Shown here: positions 1 through 5,467 of the stretch, piece after piece | Numbering within the stretch: the stretch's first letter is position 1 | Layout: each line of letters begins with the position of its first letter | NCBI GenBank assembly: GCA_027032855.1 | Contig: JALVLX010000240.1 | Coordinates: forward strand, 1 to 7,231 | Length of the DNA stretch: 7,231 nucleotides | Reading direction: 5' to 3' | Source of the DNA: Flavobacteriales bacterium | GTDB lineage: Bacteria > Bacteroidota > Bacteroidia > Flavobacteriales > Flavobacteriaceae | The notes under the pieces: model-generated | What the model was told of the DNA's origin: nothing | Databases searched by the model: none | What the model saw: the letters and a program-made list of their open reading frames with translations, nothing else | Translations under genes and position numbers: made by a program

Positions 1-11
1 AAAAATATTCG

Positions 12-19
12 TACATTTA
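12..19 (+). promoter_or_regulatory. possible -7 element for the C1 peptidase gene
   Basis: TACATTTA matches the Bacteroidota -7 consensus TAnnTTTG at all positions except the last. It lies 32 bases before the ATG at 51. The -33 region falls outside the window, so the promoter cannot be completed. The leader before the ATG is A-rich with no Shine-Dalgarno, as is usual in this phylum. Confidence 0.3.
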
Positions 20-50
20 TCACCATGAATAATCAAAAAATATCAAAAAA

Positions 51-1274
51 ATGAATAAAATTGTGTTACTTATCTTGTTGATTGTTAACGGATTAAATAT
101 TTCCGCACAAATTAAAGACAAAAAAAACTTTACCAACACGAACGGTAGTAAATACACATTTAAAACCGTCAAACACTTAGATGCTACACCCGTGCAAGAT
201 CAAAACCGCACCGGCACCTGCTGGAGTTTTTCAGGTATGTCATTTATTGAATCTGAATTGCTTCGTAAAGGTAAAGGGTCTTATAACTTAGCTGAAATGT
301 GGATAGCCCGCAACGCTTATCTCGGGAAAGCCCGCAATTATTTATTAATGGACGGTCATGCTAATTTTGGTGAAGGAGGAGAATTTCATGATATTCCTTG
401 GGTCATCAGACATTACGGTGTTGTGCCGGAATATGTCTATCCCGGTAAAGTTTACGGTGGCGACAAACATAACCACGCCGAATTACATGCCGTTTTAGCA
501 GGTATGCTTAAAGCTTTAAAAGGCAAACCGCAAAATAAAAAATTAACCAAATCATGGAAAAAGGCTTATACCGAAGTCATTGATGCTTACTTGGGTGATG
601 TACCTGACAATATCGAAGATTTTACCTTCAAAGCAGACGGTAAAACTTATAACCCTAAATCATTTGCCAAACATTTAGGTTTAAATATGGATGATTATGT
701 TGAATTGACCTCGTTTACACATCACCCCTATTACAAAGCTTTTGCCATGGAAATCCCGGATAACTGGCAAATGCACACCACTTACAATATCCCTTTAGAC
801 GAATTGATGCAAGTAGCCAATGACGCCATTATGAAAGGTTATACGTTTGCTTGGGGAGCAGATGTATCGGAAAAAGGCTTTTCGCATCGTAAAGGATTGG
901 CTATATTCCCTGAAGATGAACGTACTGTTCAAGATAGAAAAAGCAAAGATTTATATTTTTACGAATACGGTGAAAAAATCCCTAATGCTTATTACCAACC
1001 GGTAAAAGAGAAAGTTGTTACCCCACAAGAACGTCAAGAAGCTTTTGAAAACGGTGAAACTACCGATGATCACGGTATGCACATTGTTGGCGTTGTCAAG
1101 GATCAAAAGGGGACAAAGTATTTTGTTGTAAAAAATTCTTGGGGTACCAAATACAATGAATTAAATGGTTATTTCTTGGCTTCCTATCCGTATTTTAGAG
1201 CCAAAACTATTGACATTTTTGTACATAAAGATGCCTTACCGAAAGATTTGAAAAAAAAATTAGGTGTCAAATAA
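51..1274 (+). CDS. exported C1-family cysteine peptidase, bleomycin hydrolase/aminopeptidase C-like
   Basis: This 407-residue protein has the papain-fold catalytic set in order. The oxyanion glutamine Q51 and nucleophile C57 sit in a VQDQNRTGTCWSF motif, the histidine is probably H341 in DDHGM, and N362 is in VKNSWG. The long spacing between Cys and His/Asn, filled by an insert of about 280 residues, is that of the bleomycin hydrolase/PepC group (Peptidase_C1_2) rather than of simple papains. Residues 1-20 are a typical signal peptide (MNK, a leucine/isoleucine core, then ISA-Q), so the enzyme is probably exported, whereas classical PepC and bleomycin hydrolase are cytosolic. The chain stops shortly after the segment aligning with the family's VPEEVL helix and lacks the C-terminal arm that enters the active-site cleft and enforces aminopeptidase activity. 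Peptide hydrolysis is therefore well supported, but exo- versus endo-specificity is open. The gene stands alone on its strand; the start at 51 gives the intact signal peptide. Confidence 0.9.
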   Translation: MNKIVLLILLIVNGLNISAQIKDKKNFTNTNGSKYTFKTVKHLDATPVQDQNRTGTCWSFSGMSFIESELLRKGKGSYNLAEMWIARNAYLGKARNYLLMDGHANFGEGGEFHDIPWVIRHYGVVPEYVYPGKVYGGDKHNHAELHAVLAGMLKALKGKPQNKKLTKSWKKAYTEVIDAYLGDVPDNIEDFTFKADGKTYNPKSFAKHLGLNMDDYVELTSFTHHPYYKAFAMEIPDNWQMHTTYNIPLDELMQVANDAIMKGYTFAWGADVSEKGFSHRKGLAIFPEDERTVQDRKSKDLYFYEYGEKIPNAYYQPVKEKVVTPQERQEAFENGETTDDHGMHIVGVVKDQKGTKYFVVKNSWGTKYNELNGYFLASYPYFRAKTIDIFVHKDALPKDLKKKLGVK

Positions 1275-1278
1275 AAAA

Positions 1279-1299
1279 TTATTACGCACCTTTGGTGCT
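1279..1299 (+). repeat. palindromic repeat copy A (GCACC-TTT-GGTGC)
   Basis: This 21-base stretch starts 5 bases after the peptidase stop codon and holds a hairpin of 5 bp with a TTT loop. It is the exact reverse complement of copy B at 1393-1413, so the two could also pair as a 21-bp stem around a loop of about 93 bases. It has no immediate T tract on the + strand (TAATTCCAG comes first, then TTTTTT), so as a terminator for the peptidase gene it would be weak. Confidence 0.8.
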
Positions 1300-1385
1300 A
1301 ATTCCAGTTTTTTAGCCTTCATACCCCCCCATATTACGCTTGCTGATTTTCCTAAAAAATATAATGTACACACAAACAAAATCAA

Positions 1386-1413
1386 AAAAAAAAGCACCAA
1401 AGGTGCGTAATAA
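1386..1413 (-). terminator. second T-tailed hairpin terminator (repeat copy B)
   Basis: Read on the minus strand this is a GCACC-TTT-GGTGC stem-loop followed at once by a run of ten T, the form of an intrinsic terminator. It lies about 90 bases beyond the end of the ArsC-like gene and backs up copy C. Its 21-base core is the exact inverse of copy A. Confidence 0.6.
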
Positions 1414-1419
1414 AACAAC

Positions 1420-1437
1420 ATAGGGTGAAAGACCTAT
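1420..1437. repeat. short inverted repeat CATAGG...CCTATG
   Basis: A 6-bp inverted repeat with a 6-base centre (GTGAAA plus adjoining bases) lies between hairpin copies B and C. It is probably part of the same composite intergenic repeat; no function is evident. Confidence 0.4.
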
Positions 1438-1438
1438 G

Positions 1439-1459
1439 AAAAAAAGCACCAAAGGTGCG
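1439..1459 (-). terminator. T-tailed hairpin terminator of the ArsC-like gene (repeat copy C)
   Basis: On the minus strand this reads CGCACC-TTT-GGTGC followed by seven T. It lies about 45 bases downstream of the ArsC-like stop codon and is the first convincing intrinsic terminator for that transcript. The 21 bases of copy C, including the A/T run, are shared with copy B, but the outer flank differs (GAGATAA instead of GTAATAA). Confidence 0.7.
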
Positions 1460-1503
1460 AGATAAAAAATTGCACTAAATCACTTTCCGCTTGGTACTTA
1501 TCA

Positions 1504-1863
1504 CTAAAACAACTCCAAAACCTTCTCTGCAGGACGCGCCATAACCGCCTTGTCGTTATAAATCACAACAGGGCGTTCAATCAGCTTGGGATACTGTGCC
1601 ATGGCTTCAATAACTTGCTCATCGGTCAAATCTTTGCCTTTAAAATTTTCTTTCCAAATAGCTTCTTTGGTTCTGACCAATTCTATCGGCTTCATACCCA
1701 ACATTTTCAAGACTTTTGTCAATTCGTCTTTACTTGGCGGATTATCTAAATATTTCCTGATTTCTACTTCAAGTCCCTTTTCTCCGGCAACTTTTTCAGC
1801 CATTGCCAAACCTTCTCTACTTTTTCGGCATCTTGGATTGTGCCATACTGTTATTTTGCTCAT
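1504..1863 (-). CDS. ArsC/YfgD-family protein (arsenate reductase-like thiol oxidoreductase)
   Basis: This 119-residue thioredoxin-fold protein belongs to the ArsC/Spx family. The catalytic cysteine C12 is in HNPRCRKSR, matching HNPACGTSR of E. coli ArsC. The arginines that hold the oxyanion in ArsC have counterparts at R64, R97 (in the LIERPVV motif) and R110 (in MARPAE). YLDNPPSKDEL at 38-48 is the usual family motif. The protein is shorter than plasmid ArsC (about 141 residues) and closer in size to the chromosomal YfgD type. Arsenate reduction with glutaredoxin or glutathione is thus possible, but no ars operon genes (arsB, acr3, arsR) are adjacent. A general thiol-redox role is equally plausible. 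It shares the strand of tnaA but is separated from it by 391 bases, so it is probably transcribed independently. Two T-tailed hairpins follow it. Confidence 0.88.
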   Translation of the reverse strand: MSKITVWHNPRCRKSREGLAMAEKVAGEKGLEVEIRKYLDNPPSKDELTKVLKMLGMKPIELVRTKEAIWKENFKGKDLTDEQVIEAMAQYPKLIERPVVIYNDKAVMARPAEKVLELF

Positions 1864-2254
1864 ATTCTTTATTTATTGATTATTTTTGTTCCTAACTCGT
1901 ATTTGGAAATGTATCATATTTTCTATTTTTGGTGATTTGTTGATTTGATGATATGGTTAAAATCTATAATCATATCACCCCTACGGGGTTCAATGAAATT
2001 TTCAATTAATTTTTACATTAAAAAAACAAATTGTAATCTCTATCTACAAATATTTTAACATTATTTAATTTTTAACTTCGATTGGTGGAATTGCAAAGTA
2101 CAACTTTCAACTAACTTGTCCTTATTCCTCACTCCTCAAATTCAAGTAACCAAATATCGTATGAAGTAATAAACAATCACCAAATAGCTAAACAAACTAT
2201 GAAATGGAATAAATCCTCATTTCCTCAATATAACTCAATACTTGCTACTAGCAA
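1864..2254. other. gene-free intergenic region upstream of the ArsC-like gene
   Basis: These 391 bases hold no credible coding region on either strand. They are AT-rich and contain the small palindrome at 1977-1989 and one arm of the tnaA-flanking repeat at the right end. No exact TAnnTTTG element was found on the minus strand; TACTTTG near 2093-2099 on that strand is the closest, but it is one base short in spacing and would leave a leader of more than 200 bases. The ArsC-like promoter therefore remains unassigned. Confidence 0.6.
1977..1989. repeat. small palindrome ACCCC-TAC-GGGGT
   Basis: A 5-bp GC-rich stem with a 3-base loop stands out in very AT-rich DNA. It has the same 5-3-5 shape as the GCACC-TTT-GGTGC repeats but a different sequence. 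It lacks a T tract on either side, so it is more likely an interspersed repeat than a terminator. Confidence 0.55.
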
Positions 2255-2256
2255 CT
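2238..2256. repeat. left arm of an inverted repeat flanking tnaA
   Basis: Nineteen bases (ATACTTGCTACTAGCAACT) match the reverse complement of 3682-3700 with one mismatch, so related copies in opposite orientation bracket the tryptophanase gene. This arm overlaps the tnaA stop codon by two bases and itself contains a TTGCT-ACT-AGCAA hairpin, which has no T tail. Confidence 0.7.
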
Positions 2257-3631
2257 AAATTTTCCGCAACTTTACCGTAAAATGTCGCAATACCGGTGCT
2301 TCATAAATAATTTCGTAACCCGTTTTGGCTTCGTTACGGGTATGATACACATGCTCAATTACCGCAGCTACATAATCCATGTGATTACTGGTATATGTCC
2401 GGCGCGGGATAGCCAAGCGTACCAATTCCAAATCCGGATAACGATTTTCGCCGGTTTCAGGATCTCTATCGGCAAGAATAGTACCTATTTCCACCCCTCT
2501 GATACCCCCAACAATATATAGTTCTACAGCCAATGCTTGTGCACGATATTGTTCGCGGGGAATGGTCGGCACAAATTTATTGGCATCTAAATAAATAGCA
2601 TGCCCACCTATTGGTTGTTGTACCGGCACATTGGCAGACATCAGTTTTCGCCCCAAATATTGTACTTGCTCCACGCGACTTTCCAAATAGTCAAATTCAG
2701 TAGCTTCATCTAACCCGATGGCTAAGGCACCCATATCACGGCCACTCATGCCACCGTAAGTAATATAGCCTTCGTACATAATGGCAAAAACCGTTGCTTT
2801 GTTGTAAGTATCCTCATCATTGGTTGCTATAAAACCACCCATATTGACCAATCCGTCTTTTTTGGCACTCATGGTCATACCGTCACCGTAGCTGAACATT
2901 TCGTGTATTATCTCTTTAATGTTCTTATGCTTATAAGCATCTTCACGCTTCTTGATAAAATAAGCATTTTCGGCAAAACGCGCCCCGTCAAAATACAACG
3001 GAATGCCGTACCGGCTGCACAATTCGGAGGTTTCACGAATATTCTTCATAGATACGGGTTGTCCACCTGCCGTATTACAAGTAACGGTCAAAATAACCAT
3101 TGGAATTTTTTCCTTCGGATAGGTTTTAAAAACATTTTCGAGCTTGTCTAAATCAACATTACCCTTAAACGGGTGGAATTTTGACGTATCCGAAGCTTCA
3201 TCTATGGTACAATCAATGGCTTTGGCTTTTCTGAATTCGATATGTCCTTTGGTTGTATCAAAATGCGAATTACCCGGCACCACATCACCTTCTTTGACCA
3301 AAACCGAAAACAATACATTTTCGGCGGCACGCCCTTGGTGTGTCGGGATTAAATATTTATAGCCGGTAATGCGTTGTACGGTAGTTTTGAGCAATTCAAA
3401 AGAACGCGATCCGGCATAAGCCTCATCGCCTTTCATAATTTCAGCCCACTGATTATCACTCATAGAGCCGGTACCGCTATCGGTCAGCAAGTCGATAAAA
3501 ACTTGGTCGCTTTTGAGGTTAAACAAATTGTAATGTGCTTCTTGAATCCATTGCTTGCGTTGCTCAAGAGTAGAACGCTTAATGTTTTCAATACTTTTGA
3601 TTTTAAAAGGTTCTGCGTAAGGGAATTCCAT
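2255..3631 (-). CDS. tnaA: tryptophanase (L-tryptophan indole-lyase)
   Basis: This 458-residue PLP enzyme of the beta-eliminating lyase family splits L-tryptophan into indole, pyruvate and ammonia in the cytosol. The PLP-binding lysine is K258 in SAKKDG, and the family motifs LLTDSGTG, GDEAYAGSRS, PTHQGR and AGGQPVS are intact. The close relative tyrosine phenol-lyase was excluded on its diagnostic residues. The protein has D125 in HFDTTKGH (Asp137 of E. coli tryptophanase; Thr124 in tyrosine phenol-lyase), I382 in VEIG (Arg in the phenol-lyase) and H450 in LRHFT (His463; Phe in the phenol-lyase). It is about 13 residues shorter than E. coli TnaA because it lacks the insert before the HFDTT motif, as in Bacteroidota tryptophanases such as that of Porphyromonas (recalled, not compared here). 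The gene lies 104 bases downstream of prfB on the same strand, with tandem repeats just before the ATG. No tnaC-type leader containing Trp and no linked tnaB permease is present. Confidence 0.95.
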   Translation of the reverse strand: MEFPYAEPFKIKSIENIKRSTLEQRKQWIQEAHYNLFNLKSDQVFIDLLTDSGTGSMSDNQWAEIMKGDEAYAGSRSFELLKTTVQRITGYKYLIPTHQGRAAENVLFSVLVKEGDVVPGNSHFDTTKGHIEFRKAKAIDCTIDEASDTSKFHPFKGNVDLDKLENVFKTYPKEKIPMVILTVTCNTAGGQPVSMKNIRETSELCSRYGIPLYFDGARFAENAYFIKKREDAYKHKNIKEIIHEMFSYGDGMTMSAKKDGLVNMGGFIATNDEDTYNKATVFAIMYEGYITYGGMSGRDMGALAIGLDEATEFDYLESRVEQVQYLGRKLMSANVPVQQPIGGHAIYLDANKFVPTIPREQYRAQALAVELYIVGGIRGVEIGTILADRDPETGENRYPDLELVRLAIPRRTYTSNHMDYVAAVIEHVYHTRNEAKTGYEIIYEAPVLRHFTVKLRKI

Positions 3632-3636
3632 AGTTA

Positions 3637-3671
3637 GTTAAAAGTTAAAAGTTAAAAGTTGAATGTTGAAT
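3637..3671. repeat. five tandem heptanucleotides directly upstream of tnaA
   Basis: Three perfect copies of GTTAAAA are followed by two of GTTGAAT with an exact 7-base period (TTTTAAC and ATTCAAC on the coding strand of tnaA). The array ends 5 bases before the tnaA ATG at 3631 and so occupies the presumed 5' untranslated region. Copy number could vary by slippage. Confidence 0.85.
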
Positions 3672-3681
3672 GTTAGTAGCA

Positions 3682-3700
3682 AGTTGCTAGTAACAAGTAT
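3682..3700. repeat. right arm of the inverted repeat flanking tnaA
   Basis: This is the partner of 2238-2256 (18 of 19 bases match in inverted orientation). It sits in the prfB-tnaA spacer, next to the heptad array, and overlaps a further local inverted repeat (AGCAA-G-TTGCT). Confidence 0.7.
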
Positions 3701-3705
3701 CAAGT

Positions 3706-3744
3706 AGAAACCTTGCATGCAAGGTTTCTCTATTTTTAATTATT
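3706..3744 (+). terminator. perfect 24-base palindrome with T-rich flank, downstream of prfB
   Basis: Positions 3706-3729 are a perfect self-complementary sequence centred on GCATGC, 6 bases after the prfB stop codon. As RNA it would fold into a stem of about 10 bp with a tiny loop. The T-rich stretch (TATTTTTAATTATTTT) lies on the right, so the hairpin-plus-T arrangement faces the + strand, antisense to prfB. In the prfB direction the stem is followed by ACTTGATAC and is not a canonical terminator. It may also be an interspersed repeat. Confidence 0.4.
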
Positions 3745-4843
3745 TTCATCATCCGGTTTTTGTCCGGTCATCATCAAATAGGCTTTTAAAAAGTCGTCAA
3801 TTTCACCATTCATCACATCATCTACTTGTGAGGTTTCGTGAGCCGTTCTGACATCTTTTACCAGTTTGTACGGGTGCATCACATAATTCCGGATTTGTGA
3901 CCCCCACTCTATTTTCTTCTTATTTGCTTCAATTTTATCACGTTCTTCCATACGTTTTTGCATCTCAATTTCATACAAACGCGATTTGAGCAACTTCATG
4001 GCTTTTTCTTTATTCTCCAGTTGCGAACGAGATTCGGAGTTTTCAATAATAATTCCCGAAGGTTCATGACGTAAGCGTACTGCCGTTTCCAGCTTATTGA
4101 CTGCTTGTCCGCCTGCCCCACTGGCTCGCATGGTTTCCCATTTGATATCTGCCGGATTTATCTGTATTTCAATAGTATCATCTACCAAAGGATACACATA
4201 AACCGAAGCAAAAGACGTATGCCGTTTGGCATTGCTGTCAAAAGGTGATATCCGCACCAACCGGTGTACGCCATTTTCGCCTTTGAGATAGCCGTAAGCA
4301 TAGTCACCATCTATTTCAATGGTAACCGTCTTAACCCCCGCTACATCGCCGGCTTGGTAATTGATTTCTTTGGTTTTATAGCCGTTTTTTTGCGCCCACA
4401 TCAAGTACATGCGCAAGAGCATTTCCGCCCAATCGTTACTTTCTGTACCTCCTGCTCCGGCTGTAATTTGCAATACGGCACTGAGCTGGTCGGCTTCGCC
4501 CGAAAGCATGTTTCGAAACTCAATATCTTCTATCAAGCGCTTGGCAGTTTCATATTGTGCAACAACATCTTCTTCGGTTGCTTCTTTTTCTTTATAAAAC
4601 TCATACAAAACCTGTAATTCATCAAAAGCTTCTTTGGCTACTTCGTAGTCAGTTATCCATTTCTTTTTGGCTTGAATGGACTTCATCACCTTTTGGGCTT
4701 CTTTCGGATTGTCCCAAAAGTCCGGATTACCGGTTTTTTCTTCTTCGTTTTCTATCTCTATTCGCTTCCTATCTATGTCAAAGATAGTGGTTTAAAGCGG
4801 TTAAACGTTTTTCCAAATCTTTCAGCTGTTCTTGAGTTATCAT
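3736..4843 (-). CDS. prfB: peptide chain release factor 2, with programmed +1 frameshift
   Basis: RF2 recognises UAA and UGA stop codons on the ribosome and triggers peptide release. The tripeptide anticodon SPF is at residues 199-201 and the catalytic GGQ at 244-246 of the joined protein; the residue at the E. coli Thr246 position is Ala (R-A-S-G-A-G-G-Q). The gene starts at the ATG at 4843-4841, encodes 21 residues ending ...NHYL, meets UGA at 4780-4778, and continues in the +1 frame as DIDRKRIEIENEEEK... through NPDFWDNP. This matches E. coli RF2 (...RGYL/DYDAKKERLEEV...PDVWNEP). The joined product is 368 residues against 365 in E. coli. A reading that begins at the GTG at 4689 would lose the first 51 residues and is not the real start. 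Frameshifting lets RF2 autoregulate: when RF2 is scarce, the UGA is read slowly and the ribosome slips. The upstream leader is A-rich and very short. Confidence 0.96.
4777..4786 (-). promoter_or_regulatory. prfB: prfB +1 programmed frameshift site (TAT CTT TGA C)
   Basis: On the minus strand the codons TAT CTT are followed by TGA C, the same slippery codon, stop codon and 3' C as in E. coli prfB. The peptidyl-tRNA on CUU slips one base to UUU and GAC is read next. The AGGGGG Shine-Dalgarno-like stimulator that stands just upstream in E. coli is absent; here that stretch is GCTTTAAACCAC. Confidence 0.95.
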
Positions 4844-4864
4844 AAAAAATCATTTTACTTTTGA

Positions 4865-4872
4865 CAAAAATA
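4865..4872 (-). promoter_or_regulatory. putative -7 element for prfB
   Basis: On the minus strand TATTTTTG fits TAnnTTTG exactly, 21 bases before the prfB ATG at 4843, which implies a very short leader. No clear TTG -33 box was found at the expected distance, so the assignment rests on the -7 box and its position. Confidence 0.45.
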
Positions 4873-4904
4873 ATACAATAAATTTTTATTATTGAATTTT
4901 TATT

Positions 4905-4913
4905 TATATTTTG
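4905..4913 (+). promoter_or_regulatory. putative -7 element for the START-like gene
   Basis: TATATTTTG resembles TAnnTTTG with one extra base in the spacer and lies 26 bases before the ATG at 4940. Together with the element at 4865-4872 it would make this 96-base gap a divergent promoter region. A TTG at 4892-4894 is too close to act as a -33 box. Confidence 0.35.
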
Positions 4914-4939
4914 TGCGACATAATAACAAGATTTAGCTT

Positions 4940-5332
4940 ATGAGCAAAAAAATTAAAGTTGATTTAGAATTCCCCATTCATGCTTCACCAAGCATGATAT
5001 TTCAGTATTTAACTACGCCTTCCGGTTTGAGCGGTTGGTTTGCCGATGATGTCAATTCGCGTGGCAAATTTTACACTTTTATTTGGGATGGTGTAGAAGA
5101 AAAAGCCAAGTTAGCCTCCAAAAAGGACAATGAAAAAGTCAAATACAAATGGCTGGATGACGACGATAAGGAAACAGGAACCTACATCGAATTTAAAATT
5201 ATGGTAGATGAACTCACCAAAGATGTGTCTTTGTTGGTTACTGATTTTTGTGATGATGATGAAGAAGAAGAAACCCGTATGCTGTGGGAAAATCAAATCA
5301 ATGATTTAAAACATATCATTGGTGCCGTATAG
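4940..5332 (+). CDS. START-like domain protein (SRPBCC/AHSA1-type fold)
   Basis: This acidic 130-residue cytosolic protein has no signal peptide or membrane segment. The N-terminal pattern of a beta strand, then FPIHASPSMIFQYLTTPSGLSGWFADDV (given in pieces: FPIHASPSMIF at 11-21, LTTPSGLSGWFADD at 24-37) is the helix-grip entry of SRPBCC/AHSA1 proteins. WDGVEEKAKL and FEF-like alternating strands follow, and a C-terminal helix (MLWENQINDLKHIIGAV) closes the cavity. Its length and sequence style match the small START-like proteins found throughout Bacteroidota, whose ligand and role are unknown to me. A DDDEEEE patch at 105-111 precedes the last helix. It is a single-gene unit, divergent from prfB and followed by a strong terminator. 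Confidence 0.85.
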   Translation: MSKKIKVDLEFPIHASPSMIFQYLTTPSGLSGWFADDVNSRGKFYTFIWDGVEEKAKLASKKDNEKVKYKWLDDDDKETGTYIEFKIMVDELTKDVSLLVTDFCDDDEEEETRMLWENQINDLKHIIGAV

Positions 5333-5357
5333 TATCAAAACTCTTACAAAATACATT

Positions 5358-5397
5358 AAAAGTTTAATAAGCCTGCTTGGCATATTAAACTTTTTTT
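5358..5397 (+). terminator. intrinsic terminator of the START-like gene
   Basis: A 12-bp stem (5358-5369 with 5383-5394) continues, after an A/A mismatch, into a GCC/GGC stem around a TGCTT loop, and is followed by a run of seven T. It lies 26 bases after the stop codon and separates this gene from the ECF operon. Confidence 0.85.
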
Positions 5398-5467
5398 ATG
5401 TTTTATTTACACATATTAAACCTTTTGCATCATTTGACGTCTTATAATAGCCAAAGCCTAAAACCGG

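Noticed and set aside
1586..1879. A 97-codon + strand frame opposite the ArsC-like gene
   Set aside because: It covers the ArsC-like gene almost exactly in antisense, while the minus-strand product has an intact catalytic cysteine and arginines.
1881..1931. Two TATTTTTG elements on the + strand (1881-1888 and 1924-1931) as promoters
   Set aside because: They match TAnnTTTG but point away from the ArsC-like gene into a region without a + strand gene; such matches are expected by chance in AT-rich DNA.
2255..3631. Tyrosine phenol-lyase as the identity of the PLP lyase
   Set aside because: Overall length (458) is close to tyrosine phenol-lyase, but the three discriminating positions (D125, I382, H450) are those of tryptophanase.
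2282..3637. Open frames of about 70-90 codons on the + strand opposite tnaA
   Set aside because: They lie wholly within the well-supported tnaA gene and show no recognisable domains; they are shadows of its codon usage.
3637..3671. CRISPR-like array
   Set aside because: Seven-base units in direct tandem with no spacers are a simple tandem repeat.
3638..3718. A TnaC-like tryptophan-sensing leader peptide
   Set aside because: The only short frame there has no tryptophan and ends in UAA rather than UGA, so it lacks the basis of the E. coli mechanism.
4264..4787. Open frames on the + strand opposite prfB
   Set aside because: Antisense to conserved RF2 coding sequence, including the frameshift region; the cysteine- and phenylalanine-rich products are typical of antisense readings.
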